From assembly GCF_025631005.1 (NCBI RefSeq), contig NZ_JAOTPL010000003.1, positions 124,001 through 188,000 on the forward strand: a DNA stretch of 64,000 bases. The letters are read 5' to 3'. The notes beneath the pieces are model-generated. The model made no database searches and was not told where the DNA came from. It saw only the letters and a program-made list of their open reading frames with translations. Positions 26,146-36,800 of this stretch are shown in pieces (the stretch's first letter is position 1; each line of letters starts with the position of its first letter). The translations under genes were made by a program, and so were the position numbers. Source of the stretch: Haoranjiania flava. Its GTDB lineage: Bacteria; Bacteroidota; Bacteroidia; Chitinophagales; Chitinophagaceae.

Positions 26146-26682
26146 ATGCAAATTTACACTAAAAAAGGCGATGCGGGACAGACTAGCTTATACGGAGGTT
26201 CAGGCATTTCAAAATCTGCCCTTCCAATCCATGCATGCGGCGAACTGGATGAGCTGAATGCTTTTATCGGCGCGGCTTGCAGCAGGCTGGGCGATCAGCA
26301 GATCGTTGAAAAATTGCAACAGGTGCAGTCAACGGTTTTTGTGATAGGTGCTATTATTGCAGGTGCAAAGAATAACGATAGCCTGCAAATAACAGTACAA
26401 CATGTGGAGGAACTGGAAAAATCTATTGATGCTATGGAAGCTGAATTAGCACCTTTAAGAAATTTTATTTTACCGGGAGGAAGTGAGGCGGTTTGCAGCA
26501 TTCATGTGGCAAGAGCTGTCTGCCGGCGTGCCGAGCGGGCTGTAGTGGCATGTGATGAGATACAGAAGCTGCCGCCTGTTTTATTGCAATATATTAATCG
26601 CTTATCAGATTATTTATTTGTGCTGGCAAGATTCATAGGCAAAATGCAACATGTGGAAGAAGTAGTTTGGAAAACGAGATAG
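26146..26682 (+). CDS. Cob(I)yrinic acid a,c-diamide adenosyltransferase (PduO type)
   Basis: A 178-residue enzyme that transfers adenosyl from ATP to cob(I)alamin, making coenzyme B12. N-terminal ATP motif: YTKKGDAGQTSLYGG (residues 4-18). Further signatures: ELDELNAFIGAA, LRNFILPGGSEAVCSIHVARAVCRRAER and YINRLSDYLFVLARF. All are diagnostic of the PduO/ATR fold. The start is ATG 26146, 21 bases after a promoter box. No cobalamin riboswitch is visible upstream. The gene probably serves B12 salvage. Confidence 0.96.
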   Translation: MQIYTKKGDAGQTSLYGGSGISKSALPIHACGELDELNAFIGAACSRLGDQQIVEKLQQVQSTVFVIGAIIAGAKNNDSLQITVQHVEELEKSIDAMEAELAPLRNFILPGGSEAVCSIHVARAVCRRAERAVVACDEIQKLPPVLLQYINRLSDYLFVLARFIGKMQHVEEVVWKTR

Positions 26683-26689
26683 GTAATCC

Positions 26690-27420
26690 GCGTCATACGT
26701 TTGCGGAAAATTGTGGTGAGAAAATCTAAAAAACCAATCCCACCAAGGCGCGAAGGCAGGAAGGCTTTATCTGGAGCTGCGCTGTTTGATATTTATTTGT
26801 CTTTGCGAGCAAGGAGCTCCTGCGGTTCCGGAGTCCTTCAGAGGGAGCAAAGCAATCCCGATGTTTTCACGCAAACAATGCAGATGTTTTTCACTAAGCC
26901 GCAAAGAAATTATACTACCATGCTTGTTGAGGTTTTGCGTTTGGAATGTTGACCGGTACCTGAAAACTTACTTTATGAGCTATTGTGCTTTCCTCGTGTA
27001 CATATTGGTTAAATAAAAAATAATCTAAACCACAGGAATGAATTATTGTGTCAGGTGAAAACACCAGACACGGCGCAAAGCCGCAAATAAATTATACTGA
27101 GCGGTGCCGGAAAACTTTCTTTGTGAGCTATTGTGCTTTCTTCTTGTACATAGTGGTTAGATAAAAATAATCTAGACCACAGGAATGAATTATTGTGTCA
27201 GGTGAAAACACCAGACACGGCGCGCAAAGTTTTACGTTTGGAATGTTGACCGGTACCGGAAAACTTACTTTGTGAGCTATTGTGCTTTCTTCTTGTACAT
27301 AGTGGTTATAAAAATAATCTAAACCACAAGGATGAATTATTGTGTCAGGTGAAAACACCAGACACGGCGCGCAAAAAAATAATCTAAACCGCAAGGCACA
27401 CAAGGTTTACACAATGTGCG
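26690..27420. repeat. Non-coding repeat region with three about 130-140 bp direct copies
   Basis: Copies at about 26941-27076, 27099-27227 and 27239-27375 share the text GAGCTATTGTGCTTTC...TTGTACATA, AATCTAAACCACAGGAATGA and a hairpin GTGTCAGGTG-AAAA-CACCAGACAC (27048-27071, 27195-27218, 27342-27365). The hairpin has nine pairs and one A-A mismatch. The 5' part (26740-26900) has fragments of the CACCAAGGCGCGAAGGCAGG type often seen as intergenic repeats in this phylum. Open frames here show no family features and are not annotated. Confidence 0.8.
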
Positions 27421-27489
27421 CCAGAGGGCTTAGGTTGCGCTGCATTTGCAATCTCCGTTTTAATTATTGAGCGGTAAAGCAAAAAATTA

Positions 27490-27497
27490 TAAATTTG
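27490..27497 (+). promoter_or_regulatory. Promoter -7 box TAAATTTG just before the DUF6580 gene
   Basis: TAAATTTG ends 4 bases before ATG 27502, which would give a leaderless or near-leaderless transcript. Confidence 0.45.
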
Positions 27498-27501
27498 CCG
27501 T

Positions 27502-28065
27502 ATGAACAGGAATATTATTTTAACCATAGCTCTAACTGCCTTAGCCGTTGCATTGTTTCGTATCATGCCCAGGTGGGAAGGCGTTTGGGGTATTACACCT
27601 ATTTTCTCCATTGCGCTTTTTTCAGGCAGCATATTCAAAAGCAATAAAGGCATGGCATTCCTTCTTCCCGTGCTGGCATTATTCTTTTCAGATGTTTTAT
27701 GGCAATTAATTGACGGCAGCGGGTTCTATCCCGGGCAGTTCGTAAATTACATATTGTTTGTAATGATTACCTGCATCGGCTTTTTTATTAACAAAAATAA
27801 TGTCGTAAACATAGGTCTGGCTTCGCTCGCAGCGCCAACTGCCTTTTTTCTTTTATCCAATTTTTCGGTGTGGGTCAGCGGAGGCGGGCTTGCGAGGCCG
27901 AAGAATTTTGCCGGCTTAATGCAGACTTACGTTGACGGCTTGCCCTTCTATTTTCCGTGGCAGTTAGCTTCTACTTTATTTTTCTCTGCACTGTTGTTCG
28001 GAGGCATGTATTTATTGAGCGCGCATAAAAAAACGACGTCCTCTTTTTCCGAGAACGCCGTTTGA
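27502..28065 (+). CDS. DUF6580-type multi-pass membrane protein
   Basis: A 187-residue integral membrane protein with about five to six hydrophobic helices (IILTIALTALAVALFRIMP, ITPIFSIALFSGSIF, FLLPVLALFFSDVLWQLI, FVNYILFVMITCIGFFI, FPWQLASTLFFSALLFGGMYL). The pattern resembles DUF6580, a family with the look of ECF-transporter substrate-binding (S) components. It lies downstream of the cobalamin adenosyltransferase gene but 819 bases away, so a link to B12 is only a guess. Its 3' end overlaps a terminator hairpin. Confidence 0.8.
   Translation: MNRNIILTIALTALAVALFRIMPRWEGVWGITPIFSIALFSGSIFKSNKGMAFLLPVLALFFSDVLWQLIDGSGFYPGQFVNYILFVMITCIGFFINKNNVVNIGLASLAAPTAFFLLSNFSVWVSGGGLARPKNFAGLMQTYVDGLPFYFPWQLASTLFFSALLFGGMYLLSAHKKTTSSFSENAV
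28024..28063 (-). terminator. Terminator of glyS, embedded in the 3' end of the convergent membrane gene
   Basis: Bases 28031-28043 pair with 28051-28063 (11 pairs, two mismatches, 7-base loop). On the minus strand this is followed by a U-run (28024-28033). It lies 16 bases past the glyS stop and overlaps the last codons of the DUF6580 gene. Confidence 0.6.
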
Positions 28066-28078
28066 AATTTATCGTAAA

Positions 28079-29521
28079 TTATAACTCGTTTAATATTCTT
28101 TCTTTCAGCTCACTGATTAATATCCTTTCCTGCTGCATAGAATCACGATGCCTTAAAGTAACGGTATTATCTTCTTTTGTCTGATGATCAATCGTTACGC
28201 AAAACGGTGTGCCTATTGCATCCTGGCGGCGGTAGCGTTTTCCGATTGCATCTTTTTCTTCGTAAAAACATTTAAAAGACCCGCGGCATTCATCCAGAAT
28301 ATCTTTGGCTATTTCAGGCAGCCCGTCTTTTTTGGTCAAAGGCAGTATAGCCAGCTTTACCGGGGCAATTTTGGGTGCAAATTTTAAAACAACGCGGCTG
28401 TCTTCAGTGCCGTCTTCTTTTTGCAGCTTTTCTTCTGTATACGCGTTGGAAAGCACCATCAGGAAAGCACGATCCAGGCCTATGGAAGTTTCCACTACAT
28501 ACGGTATGTAGTGTTTATTGATTTCCGGGTCGAAATAAGTTTGCTTCTTTCCGCTGAATTCCTGGTGACGGCTCAGGTCGTAGTCTGTACGTGAATGTAT
28601 CCCTTCCACTTCTTTAAATCCTATCGGGAACTCATACTCAATATCCACGGCAGCATTGGCGTAGTGCGCCAGTTTCACGTGATCGTGGTAGCGGAATTTT
28701 TCCGGTGCAATACCCAGGCTTTGATGCCACTCCAGCCGTTTCTGTTTCCATTGTTCATACCACTCCAGCTCGGTGCCGGGCCGGCAGAAGAACTGCATTT
28801 CCATTTGCTCAAACTCACGCATGCGGAAGATGAACTGCCTTGCTACGATCTCATTCCTGAAAGCCTTTCCTGTCTGAGCTATGCCGAATGGGATCTTCAT
28901 CCTGGCAGTCTTCTGTACGTTCAGGAAGTTTACAAAAATTCCCTGTGCGGTTTCCGGGCGGAGATAGATGGTGCTGGATTCGTCTGAAACTGCGCCCAGC
29001 TGTGTATCAAACATCAGATTGAACTGGCGGATGTCTGACCAGTTGCAGGTATTGCTCACTGTGCAGCTTATTTTATTTGTATCTATCAGTTCTTTGAGGC
29101 CTGTGAAGTTTTCTTCGCCGAGCAGCGCATCCATATCTGCCAGCAGTTTGCCTGCTTCTTCTTTTTTACCTGCTGCTTCCAGCTTATCGGCATGTTGCTC
29201 AATAAGGTGATCTACACGATAGCGTTTTTTACTGTCTTTATTGTCTATCAAAGGATCGCTGAAGCTGTCAACGTGGCCGCTTGCTTTCCAGGTGGTGGGA
29301 TGCATAAAAATTGCGGCATCGATACCCACGATATTGTCCTGTAACTGCGTCATTGATTTCCACCAATAATCACGTATGTTCTTTTTCAATTCGGAACCAT
29401 AAGGGCCGTAATCATATACTGCGCTTAATCCGTCGTAAATTTCACTGCTGGGAAAAACAAACCCGTACTCTTTGGCGTGAGAAATGATCGCCTGAAAATT
29501 ATTCTCTTGCTGCTTGTTCAT
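28079..29521 (-). CDS. glyS: Glycyl-tRNA synthetase, homodimeric class II
   Basis: A 480-residue cytosolic enzyme charging tRNA-Gly. Signatures: GFVFPSSEIYDGLSAVYDYGPYGSELKKNI at the N-terminus, motif 2 region (GIAQTGKAFRNEIVARQFIFRMREFEQMEMQFF), motif 3 (VETSIGLDRAFLMVL) and a C-terminal anticodon-binding domain (IAPVKLAILPLTKKDGL). This is the eukaryote-like alpha2 type, normal for Bacteroidota. The WecA/MraY-type gene is 42 bases upstream and may be co-transcribed. Confidence 0.97.
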   Translation of the reverse strand: MNKQQENNFQAIISHAKEYGFVFPSSEIYDGLSAVYDYGPYGSELKKNIRDYWWKSMTQLQDNIVGIDAAIFMHPTTWKASGHVDSFSDPLIDNKDSKKRYRVDHLIEQHADKLEAAGKKEEAGKLLADMDALLGEENFTGLKELIDTNKISCTVSNTCNWSDIRQFNLMFDTQLGAVSDESSTIYLRPETAQGIFVNFLNVQKTARMKIPFGIAQTGKAFRNEIVARQFIFRMREFEQMEMQFFCRPGTELEWYEQWKQKRLEWHQSLGIAPEKFRYHDHVKLAHYANAAVDIEYEFPIGFKEVEGIHSRTDYDLSRHQEFSGKKQTYFDPEINKHYIPYVVETSIGLDRAFLMVLSNAYTEEKLQKEDGTEDSRVVLKFAPKIAPVKLAILPLTKKDGLPEIAKDILDECRGSFKCFYEEKDAIGKRYRRQDAIGTPFCVTIDHQTKEDNTVTLRHRDSMQQERILISELKERILNEL

Positions 29522-29563
29522 AACAGCAAAAGTAAAGAACCATTTAGTTTAAGGGAAATTTAT

Positions 29564-30796
29564 TTATTCCGGCTTCTTTTCGTTCGCGGCCATGGCATGT
29601 TCTGCAGATGCCGTATTAAATTTAGGCTTTACATTCTTCTCTTTCAGCGCGGCCTTTTCTTTAGATCTCCGGTCAAGTTTTTTCATGAGTCTTTCGTTCA
29701 CGGGTATCAGCGGCGCCTTCTGTCCAAGATGCCTGTTCCTGGCATTCATGGCAATCGTCATCAGCACAAGGGCTATCAACAATAAAAGCGATATGGTGTA
29801 CGTAGGGTTATAATCTTTCAGGATAAACGCCACACTTATAAACAGTATTTTTACCATGGCCAGCGTGATTACGATTTGTTTAGATTTAAAACCGGTATCT
29901 AAAAGAATGTGGTGAATGTGTGTCCTGTCGGCAGCAAAAGGAGAATTGCCTTTAAGGATTCTTGTGATGAATACCCGTAAAGTATCAAAGGCCGGGATAA
30001 AAAGTAATGCAACAGCCAGGCCAATCCCTCCGCTGCCTGCCAAAACAGGATCATATTCATATTTATCAATAATAGCAACGCTTGTGATGGACAGCAGATA
30101 GCCAATTTGCAACGAACCGGTATCACCCATAAAAATCCTGGCCGGAGAAATAAGGTTGTATCTTAAAAAGCCGATCAGCGCCCCCACCATACAAAAGCAT
30201 ACCATAGAAAGGCCGTAGTTGCCGCCAAGCGTACTGAAAAATACGCCCAGGAATAAGAAGCCTAATAAGCCTTGTGTGCCGGCCAGCCCGTCAACACCGT
30301 CTATAAGGTTGTAGGCATTGGTTACAAAGGTTATTATCAAAAAAGTAATTACCGCGCTTACAATATATGGAATGTGATAGATGCCCAAAAATCCATGCAG
30401 GTTTTTTATCCTTAAATCAGCAAGCACTACAATGATAAAGGCAGCTCCAAACTGCGCCATAAATTTTTTATACGCGCTCATGGGTACCAGGTCGTCCTTA
30501 AGGCCTGTGACAAACAACAAAAAAGCGCCTGCAAAAATATAGTTCCATTCCGGTAAAAACCTGCCTACCTGAAACAGCGCACATACAAAAGCCACGGCAG
30601 CAAAAATAGCGATGCCTGCAAGATTGGGCGTTACGTTAGCATGCTTCTTTCGTCCCGTAGGCTTATCAAGCAGCCTTTTTCTTTTTGCCACATAAATAAC
30701 GCTGGGAATAGATTGCCATACAATAATGAGTGCTGTAATAAACACTGCAATGTATATCAATATGATCTTGGAGTCTGAATTAAAAATGTCCTGCAT
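29564..30796 (-). CDS. WecA/MraY-type undecaprenyl-phosphate sugar-1-phosphate transferase (GT4)
   Basis: A 410-residue polytopic inner-membrane enzyme. Family motifs: LDKPTGRKKHANVTPNLAGIAIF, TGLKDDL (Mg-binding Asp pair), VTNAYNLIDGVDGLAG, FMGDTGSLQIGY and the WecA-type HIHH motif in AADRTHIHHILLD. It should transfer a sugar-1-phosphate from a UDP-sugar to undecaprenyl phosphate, starting a polysaccharide or O-antigen-like chain. The C-terminal 60 residues are a charged tail. The HIHH motif favours WecA over MraY. Confidence 0.94.
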   Translation of the reverse strand: MQDIFNSDSKIILIYIAVFITALIIVWQSIPSVIYVAKRKRLLDKPTGRKKHANVTPNLAGIAIFAAVAFVCALFQVGRFLPEWNYIFAGAFLLFVTGLKDDLVPMSAYKKFMAQFGAAFIIVVLADLRIKNLHGFLGIYHIPYIVSAVITFLIITFVTNAYNLIDGVDGLAGTQGLLGFLFLGVFFSTLGGNYGLSMVCFCMVGALIGFLRYNLISPARIFMGDTGSLQIGYLLSITSVAIIDKYEYDPVLAGSGGIGLAVALLFIPAFDTLRVFITRILKGNSPFAADRTHIHHILLDTGFKSKQIVITLAMVKILFISVAFILKDYNPTYTISLLLLIALVLMTIAMNARNRHLGQKAPLIPVNERLMKKLDRRSKEKAALKEKNVKPKFNTASAEHAMAANEKKPE

Positions 30797-31096
30797 TATT
30801 TATTTAACTTTAAAACTGGGTGATGCATGAATGAGCCATTTAGAAATGCTTCTCACAAACGTGATGATTATTTGGCGAAACGAAGTTTACTGGCAGTAAT
30901 TCCATATATCCGGCCATTCAAAACATTTAAAGCATTTATCCATGAACTAAAATATACAAATTCCTTTCCAATTTTATTCACTACAGCCCAAAGGTAAATT
31001 ATTATTTTACAGAATTCCTAAATATGGTTATAAACCACAAAGCGTTTTGCTACTTTACTTTGCGCTAATTAAAGTATTTTTGCAAAATAATATTTG
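30797..31096. other. Divergent promoter region between wecA-like gene and metG
   Basis: About 300 AT-rich bases between divergent genes. It contains the metG -7 box at 31075-31082. No clear box for the minus-strand gene, no repeat and no RNA structure were recognised. Confidence 0.4.
31075..31082 (+). promoter_or_regulatory. Promoter -7 box TATTTTTG of metG
   Basis: A TAnnTTTG match ending 14 bases before ATG 31097. Confidence 0.5.
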
Positions 31097-33187
31097 ATGA
31101 TGGAGAACTACAAAAGAATTCTGGTTACTGCTGCTTTACCTTACGCAAACGGCCCTATACATATAGGCCATCTTGCCGGCTGCTATATCCCGGCAGATAT
31201 CTACGTACGCTACCAGCGTGCTCAGAAGAGAGATGTTAAATTTATCGGCGGAAGCGATGAGCATGGCGTACCTATTACCATTCGTGCTATGAAGGAAGGC
31301 GTAACGCCGCAGGATATTGTAGATAAATACCACGCGCAGATAAAAGACAGCTTTGAAAAGATGGGTATTTCTTTTGATATTTATTCAAGAACATCAAATG
31401 CTATACATCACCAGACAGCAGCAGCTTTTTTTAAAGTGTTGTATGATAAAGGACTTTTTGAAGAGAGGGAATCAGAACAATATTACGATGCTGAAGCCAA
31501 CATGTTCCTGGCCGACCGCTACATTACCGGCACCTGCCCTGTTTGCGGCAATCCGGGCGCTTACGGCGACCAGTGCGAGAAATGCGGCAGCAGCCTTTCC
31601 CCGGAGCAGCTTATTGATCCCCGGAGCACGCTGAGCAATGCTATACCTGAGAAAAAGACAACAAAACACTGGTATTTTCCTTTGCAGAATTATGAAGCCT
31701 GGCTGAAGCAATGGATTTTAGAAGGCCATAAAGAATGGAAAAATAATGTTTACGGCCAATGCAAAAGCTGGCTGGATAATGGCCTGCACCCCCGCGCTAT
31801 GACGCGCGACAGCAACTGGGGCATCCGGGTACCGCTGCCGGATGCCGAAGGAAAAGTACTGTACGTATGGTTCGATGCACCTATTGGTTATATTTCCGCT
31901 ACCAAAGAACTTACAGAGCATTGGGCAGACTACTGGTGCAGTGAAGATACCAAGCTGGTGCATTTCATTGGCAAAGACAATATAGTATTTCACTGCATTA
32001 TTTTCCCAGCCATGCTTAAAGCGCACGGAGGGTTTGTATTGCCGGACAATGTACCTGCCAATGAGTTTCTGAATATCGAAGGAGACAAAGTTTCCACCAG
32101 CCGCAACTGGGCGGTATGGGTGCATGAGTACATACAGGATTTTCCCGGATGTGAAGATGTGATGCGCTACGTACTTTGCGCCAATGCGCCGGAAGCAAAG
32201 GATAATGACTTTACCTGGAAAGATTTCCAGGACCGGAACAACAGCGAGCTGGTAGCCATATTCGGCAACTTTGTAAACAGGACTTTTGTGCTGATGCATA
32301 AACTGTGCAACGGCAAAGTACCCCCCTTTCATAACGACATTATAGATGAGGCAGATAAAATGCTGATAGCAGAAATTCATGCTGCAAAAGAAAAAACAGA
32401 GCAGGCGCTGGAAACCTACCACTTCCGCGATGCCGTTTTTGAAGTGATTGACCTGGCACGCAAGGGCAATAAATATATGCAGGAAAAAGAACCGTGGATT
32501 GTGGCTAAAAGCCTTAACGCAAACCGGGAAAATCAAAAGCTGATAGACAATTGCCTGCACTTGTGCTTACAGTTAACAGCTAACTTATCTATACTCATCA
32601 ATCCTGTACTGCCGAATACTTCCCGCAAAATGCTGCATATGATGAAGGTGGTAGAAAGGATGCTCGATTGGGAAAATGCAGGAAGAGCAGACCTGCTGAA
32701 AGTAGGCTACTCTTTGCGCGCACCGGAATTACTATTCAGGAAAATAGAAGATGCCGAAATAGCAGCACAGATTGAAAAATTACATGCCGGCGGACAAGAA
32801 CAGGTAAAACAGCAGGCAGGGCTTATTGAGGAGACTGAAAAAACGGTACTACCGCTAAAGCCTGAAATAGTTTATGATGATTTTGCAAAGCTTGATATGC
32901 GCATAGGTACAATTGTCTCTGCTGAAAAAGTGGCTAAAGCAGATAAATTGCTGAAATTAGAGATAGATCTGGGTTTTGAGAAAAGAACCATTGTTTCCGG
33001 CATTGCGCAACACTTTCAACCCGAATCCATTCTGAATAAACAGGTTGTGGTAGTAGCAAATTTAGCCCCGAGGAAAATGCGCGGCATTGAAAGCAATGGT
33101 ATGATACTGATGGCTGAAGACGCTTCGGGCCAACTGGTATTCATAAACCCTGACAGCTTTACCGGCAACGGCAGTACGGTAAGTTAA
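31097..33187 (+). CDS. metG: Methionyl-tRNA synthetase with C-terminal tRNA-binding domain
   Basis: A 696-residue class I synthetase. HIGH motif in ALPYANGPIHIGHLAG; zinc knuckle CPVCGNPGAYGDQCEKC at about 147-163; KMSKS-type loop KVSTS at 331-335 in EGDKVSTSRNW. The C-terminal about 110 residues are a Trbp111/EMAP-type OB fold (DDFAKLDMRIGTIVSAEKVAKA, LAPRKMRGIESNGMIL) that aids dimerisation and tRNA binding. ATG 31097 is used; a second ATG directly follows. KVSTS is a tolerated variant in MetRS. Confidence 0.98.
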   Translation: MMENYKRILVTAALPYANGPIHIGHLAGCYIPADIYVRYQRAQKRDVKFIGGSDEHGVPITIRAMKEGVTPQDIVDKYHAQIKDSFEKMGISFDIYSRTSNAIHHQTAAAFFKVLYDKGLFEERESEQYYDAEANMFLADRYITGTCPVCGNPGAYGDQCEKCGSSLSPEQLIDPRSTLSNAIPEKKTTKHWYFPLQNYEAWLKQWILEGHKEWKNNVYGQCKSWLDNGLHPRAMTRDSNWGIRVPLPDAEGKVLYVWFDAPIGYISATKELTEHWADYWCSEDTKLVHFIGKDNIVFHCIIFPAMLKAHGGFVLPDNVPANEFLNIEGDKVSTSRNWAVWVHEYIQDFPGCEDVMRYVLCANAPEAKDNDFTWKDFQDRNNSELVAIFGNFVNRTFVLMHKLCNGKVPPFHNDIIDEADKMLIAEIHAAKEKTEQALETYHFRDAVFEVIDLARKGNKYMQEKEPWIVAKSLNANRENQKLIDNCLHLCLQLTANLSILINPVLPNTSRKMLHMMKVVERMLDWENAGRADLLKVGYSLRAPELLFRKIEDAEIAAQIEKLHAGGQEQVKQQAGLIEETEKTVLPLKPEIVYDDFAKLDMRIGTIVSAEKVAKADKLLKLEIDLGFEKRTIVSGIAQHFQPESILNKQVVVVANLAPRKMRGIESNGMILMAEDASGQLVFINPDSFTGNGSTVS

Positions 33188-33813
33188 ATGTGCGAAAGTT
33201 TTAATAACAAGATTGCGCTCCGGCTGCAGTCTTTGCCTTTGCGTAAGCTTAGCATATTGTAAGCCCCTTCTATTTTATAAATACTATTTTTTTTGACATT
33301 GGCTTAAGCTGGCCACAGGCTACGCGTAAGTCGAACTGGCGGGTTTAAACCTTCTCCCAATGTATTGATCCATATATCTTAACATTTACAGTTATACACG
33401 TAAAAGTACAGGCTGGTTTGCAGAACACTGTTAAAGGATATGCAAAACTCCCCAATCTCTAATTGCCTATTAATTTATAAACCTGTTCGTTGATATTTTT
33501 CAAAATTTCTGCGATATATTTCACCAAAGCTCAAAATAGGCATCTTTTTGCAACATAGATTCGAATATTTTTTCTTTTAATTTAGTGTAAAATTTACTAC
33601 TTAATTATTTGAAGATTAACAATTTATATTATTCATAAACCATATGAACGGTAGTTTTCTTTTATTGTAAAAAAAATATGCAAAAAGTTGATTGAAAAAG
33701 TTAAAGTTATCTTTTATATTTGTTTTAATAAACCAAAACGGCAGTTTTCATAAACATTAACCTTGTTTGATGTTTTTATTGGTTATCATTTATTCACAAA
33801 CAATTATCTATTT
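33188..33813. other. Long AT-rich intergenic region upstream of a SusC operon
   Basis: 626 bases with no supported gene. The 3' part is very AT-rich and holds the SusC promoter box at 33715-33722. No terminator with a convincing U-run was found after metG. No tRNA or riboswitch was recognised. Confidence 0.4.
33715..33722 (+). promoter_or_regulatory. Promoter -7 box TATATTTG of the first paired SusC operon
   Basis: TATATTTG with a TTG 20 bases upstream (33692-33694), fitting the TTG-N19-20-TAnnTTTG architecture. The leader to ATG 33814 would be about 85 bases. Confidence 0.5.
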
Positions 33814-36800
33814 ATGAGTAAAATTTTTAAGGGGTTAATTGTGCTCCTTCTTGTTTTTACGGTAAGCGCCTCTATGGCACAGACTAAGGAAGTTACCGGG
33901 AAGGTTACAGATGTTGACGGCGCTCCTGTTGCCGGAGCTACTGTAAGAGTTGTTGGCGGCAGGGCAGGCACTGCTACTGATGCCAACGGGGAATTTAAAT
34001 TTAAGGTGCTGGATAAGATCCAGGAAGTTACTGTGAATGCTATCGGTTACCAGGAGCAAACGGTGCCGATAACGGGAAACTTTCTGGCCATAACTTTGGT
34101 AAGAGGAGAAGGTGCCACAGATGCAGGTAGCGAGGTAGTGGTAACAGCTTCCGGCTTGAGAACAAAAAAAGCTGAAATTGGATATGCTGCAACTACACTT
34201 AACAATGCAACTCTTACTCAGGCATCGCCAATCAATGTAACATCTTCTTTAGCAGGAAAGGTTGCGGGTTTGCAAATCTCTGGAGTAAATAGCGGTGTTA
34301 ACCCCACTTACAGTATTGTTTTGCGTGGTTATCGTTCTATTTTAGGTAATAACCAGGCTTTAATTGTATTAGATAACGTCATTGTGCCAAATTCAGTTCT
34401 GGGTAATATGAACCCTGAAGATATTGCAGACATTACCATTTTGAACGGTGCAGCATCAGCAGCCTTGTATGGGTCTTTAGCCTCTAATGGAGCAATAATT
34501 GTAACAACTAAAAAAGGTTCTGGAGCTACCAGTTTTACTATTTCTCAAACTGTGTCTGCACAGGAAGTTTCATTTTTTCCAAAGTTACAGAAGAAATACG
34601 GTTCCGGTTCAACTGCTTACATTCAAGAATATCTCCCTTTTGAGAATCAGCAATATGGTACGCCTTTCGACGGTGCTTTAGTAGAGATCGGGGAGTATCC
34701 TTTACCAGGGGGTGAAATTCAGAAAGTACCTTATGCATGGAATGATAAAGAAGGTAAGCTAAACTTCTGGAAACGTTCACTTACATCACAAACCGATTTT
34801 TCTATTTCCTCTTCCACATCAAAGGGTAAGATATATTTTTCAGGTCAGCATGTTGCTTCTAACGGAACTATTGAGGGAGATACTTATAACAGAACAGGCG
34901 CAAGTGTAAGTGGACAGCATAACTTTTATGATAACTTAACATTTGACTATTCTGCCAGGTATATGAGAAATAATTATGACCAAACCACCCAACAGTCAGC
35001 TATCTACGAATTGATATTAAATACTCCTGGTCATATTCCTCTTACAAGATATAAAAACTGGCAGACAGACTCGTTTGCAATGCCCAACTACTATTTTAAT
35101 GCATTCTATAATAACCCTTACTTTCTAAAAGATAATTATAGGGAAAAAGTTAGAAATGAAAATATGATCGTTAACGCCGCATTAAAATATTCTCCGTTTA
35201 TGTGGCTTGATATTACCGGTAGAGTTGGAATGACTTCTTTAAACCAATCTATTAAAACAACTACTGGTATATATAAGTTTAATCAATATGCTATAGACAA
35301 AACCAACGGCACTTATAAAAAAGAAAACATTAATGGATATGTGGAGGAATATATGAGTTACAGCAATAGATTGATAGCTGATTTCATTACATCTTTTAAG
35401 AAGAATAATATTGAGAATTTAGAATTGCGATTGAATATAGGCACTCAGCTCATGCAAAACGATGGTAAAAATTTGAACGCATCAATATCTGGGCTTGCCC
35501 TTCCTGATTTTTATAATATTGGAAACCAGACATCGCCACCAACTGCTACAGAATCAATCTCGAAGTCTCGTACTATTGGTATCTGGGGTGAATTTTATGG
35601 AATATATAAAAAGTTTCTTACCCTGCATCTTACAGGGCGAAGAGATCAAGTGTCTATTCTGGATCCCGGGTACAATTCATTTTTCTATCCAGGAGCAGAT
35701 ATATCGTTTGTGGCTAGCGAAGCTATCCCTGCAATAAAAAATTCTAGAACAATTAGTTTTTTGAAATTGAGAGCTGGAGTTGCTAACGTGGGTAGTGTAA
35801 ATATAGATCCTTATAATACTATGCCTATTTATAGCCAGGTGTCTGGTTATCCTTTTTCAGGAAGCTATGCATACTCTATCGGCAACAGACTGGTTCAGAC
35901 AGGTTTAAAACCAGAGTTTACACTTACCAGAGAAGTAGGTTTTGATTTGGACTTATTAGACGGAAAAATTTCAACAAATTTTACTGCTTATAAAAACAAT
36001 ACCAAAAACCAAACATTGCCCGTTTCTATTTCACGCGCCACAGGCTATTCAACTATTTTAACGAATACAGGCGTTACCTCTGGAAAGGGTATTGAGGCAT
36101 CAATAACGTTCTACCCGGTGAGAAACGCCGTATGGGAGTTAGGCTTAGGCGGAAATTATACTTATAATGATAATAAGGTAGATGAGCTTGGCTTACAAGA
36201 CTTAGACAAGTTACGTTTATATGCTTATGGTAATGGAACAGGGGTATATGCTGCGCAAGGAATGCCATTTCCTGCATTGTATGCAGTACCCCATCTTCGT
36301 GATAGCGCATCCGGTAAAATTATAGTTGATCCTGTAACTGGTTTTCCGAGTGCAGATCCAAATATAAAATATATGGGAAACACACAGCCAAAACACAGAA
36401 TGGGTCTCAATCTTAATGCAAGATATAAGCAACTTAGTTTGAGAGCTGTTGCTGAATACAGAGGAGGATATGTGATCTATAATGGCGGAGCAACCACTTT
36501 TGAGTTTTCAGGTGCCGGAATTAATACAATCGCATACAACAGAGGCAGGTTTGTAATTCCTAATTCCGTTTATTGGGACGCTGCGCAAAATAAATATGTA
36601 GACAATAAAGACGTAACTATAACAGAAGGAGGAGCAAATTATTGGCCACAAGGCACTGTCCGAACAGGAATCACTGAGAATTATGTTACCTCAGGCGCTT
36701 TCTGGAAACTCAGAGAAGTTGCATTGGGATATATGTTGCCGACTTCTTGGATGCAAAGCCTGGGTTTCTTAAAAGAAGTATCTTTAAATTTAGTTGGACG

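Noticed and set aside
26701..27403. Open frames in the gap between the adenosyltransferase and DUF6580 genes
   Set aside because: They follow the three direct repeats, and their translations (for example APCLVFSPDTIIHPCGLDY twice) reflect repetition, not coding.
31718..32560. 280-codon minus-strand open frame inside metG
   Set aside because: Antisense shadow of a highly conserved synthetase; Cys/Tyr/Phe-rich composition typical of reverse-frame artefacts.
33300..33360. tRNA-like text GTCGAACTGGCGGGTTTAAACC downstream of metG
   Set aside because: No acceptor stem or D/anticodon arms can be drawn around it.
33763..33813. Longer SusC start at TTG 33763
   Set aside because: The extension precedes the signal peptide and is not shared with the near-identical gene start at 40150.
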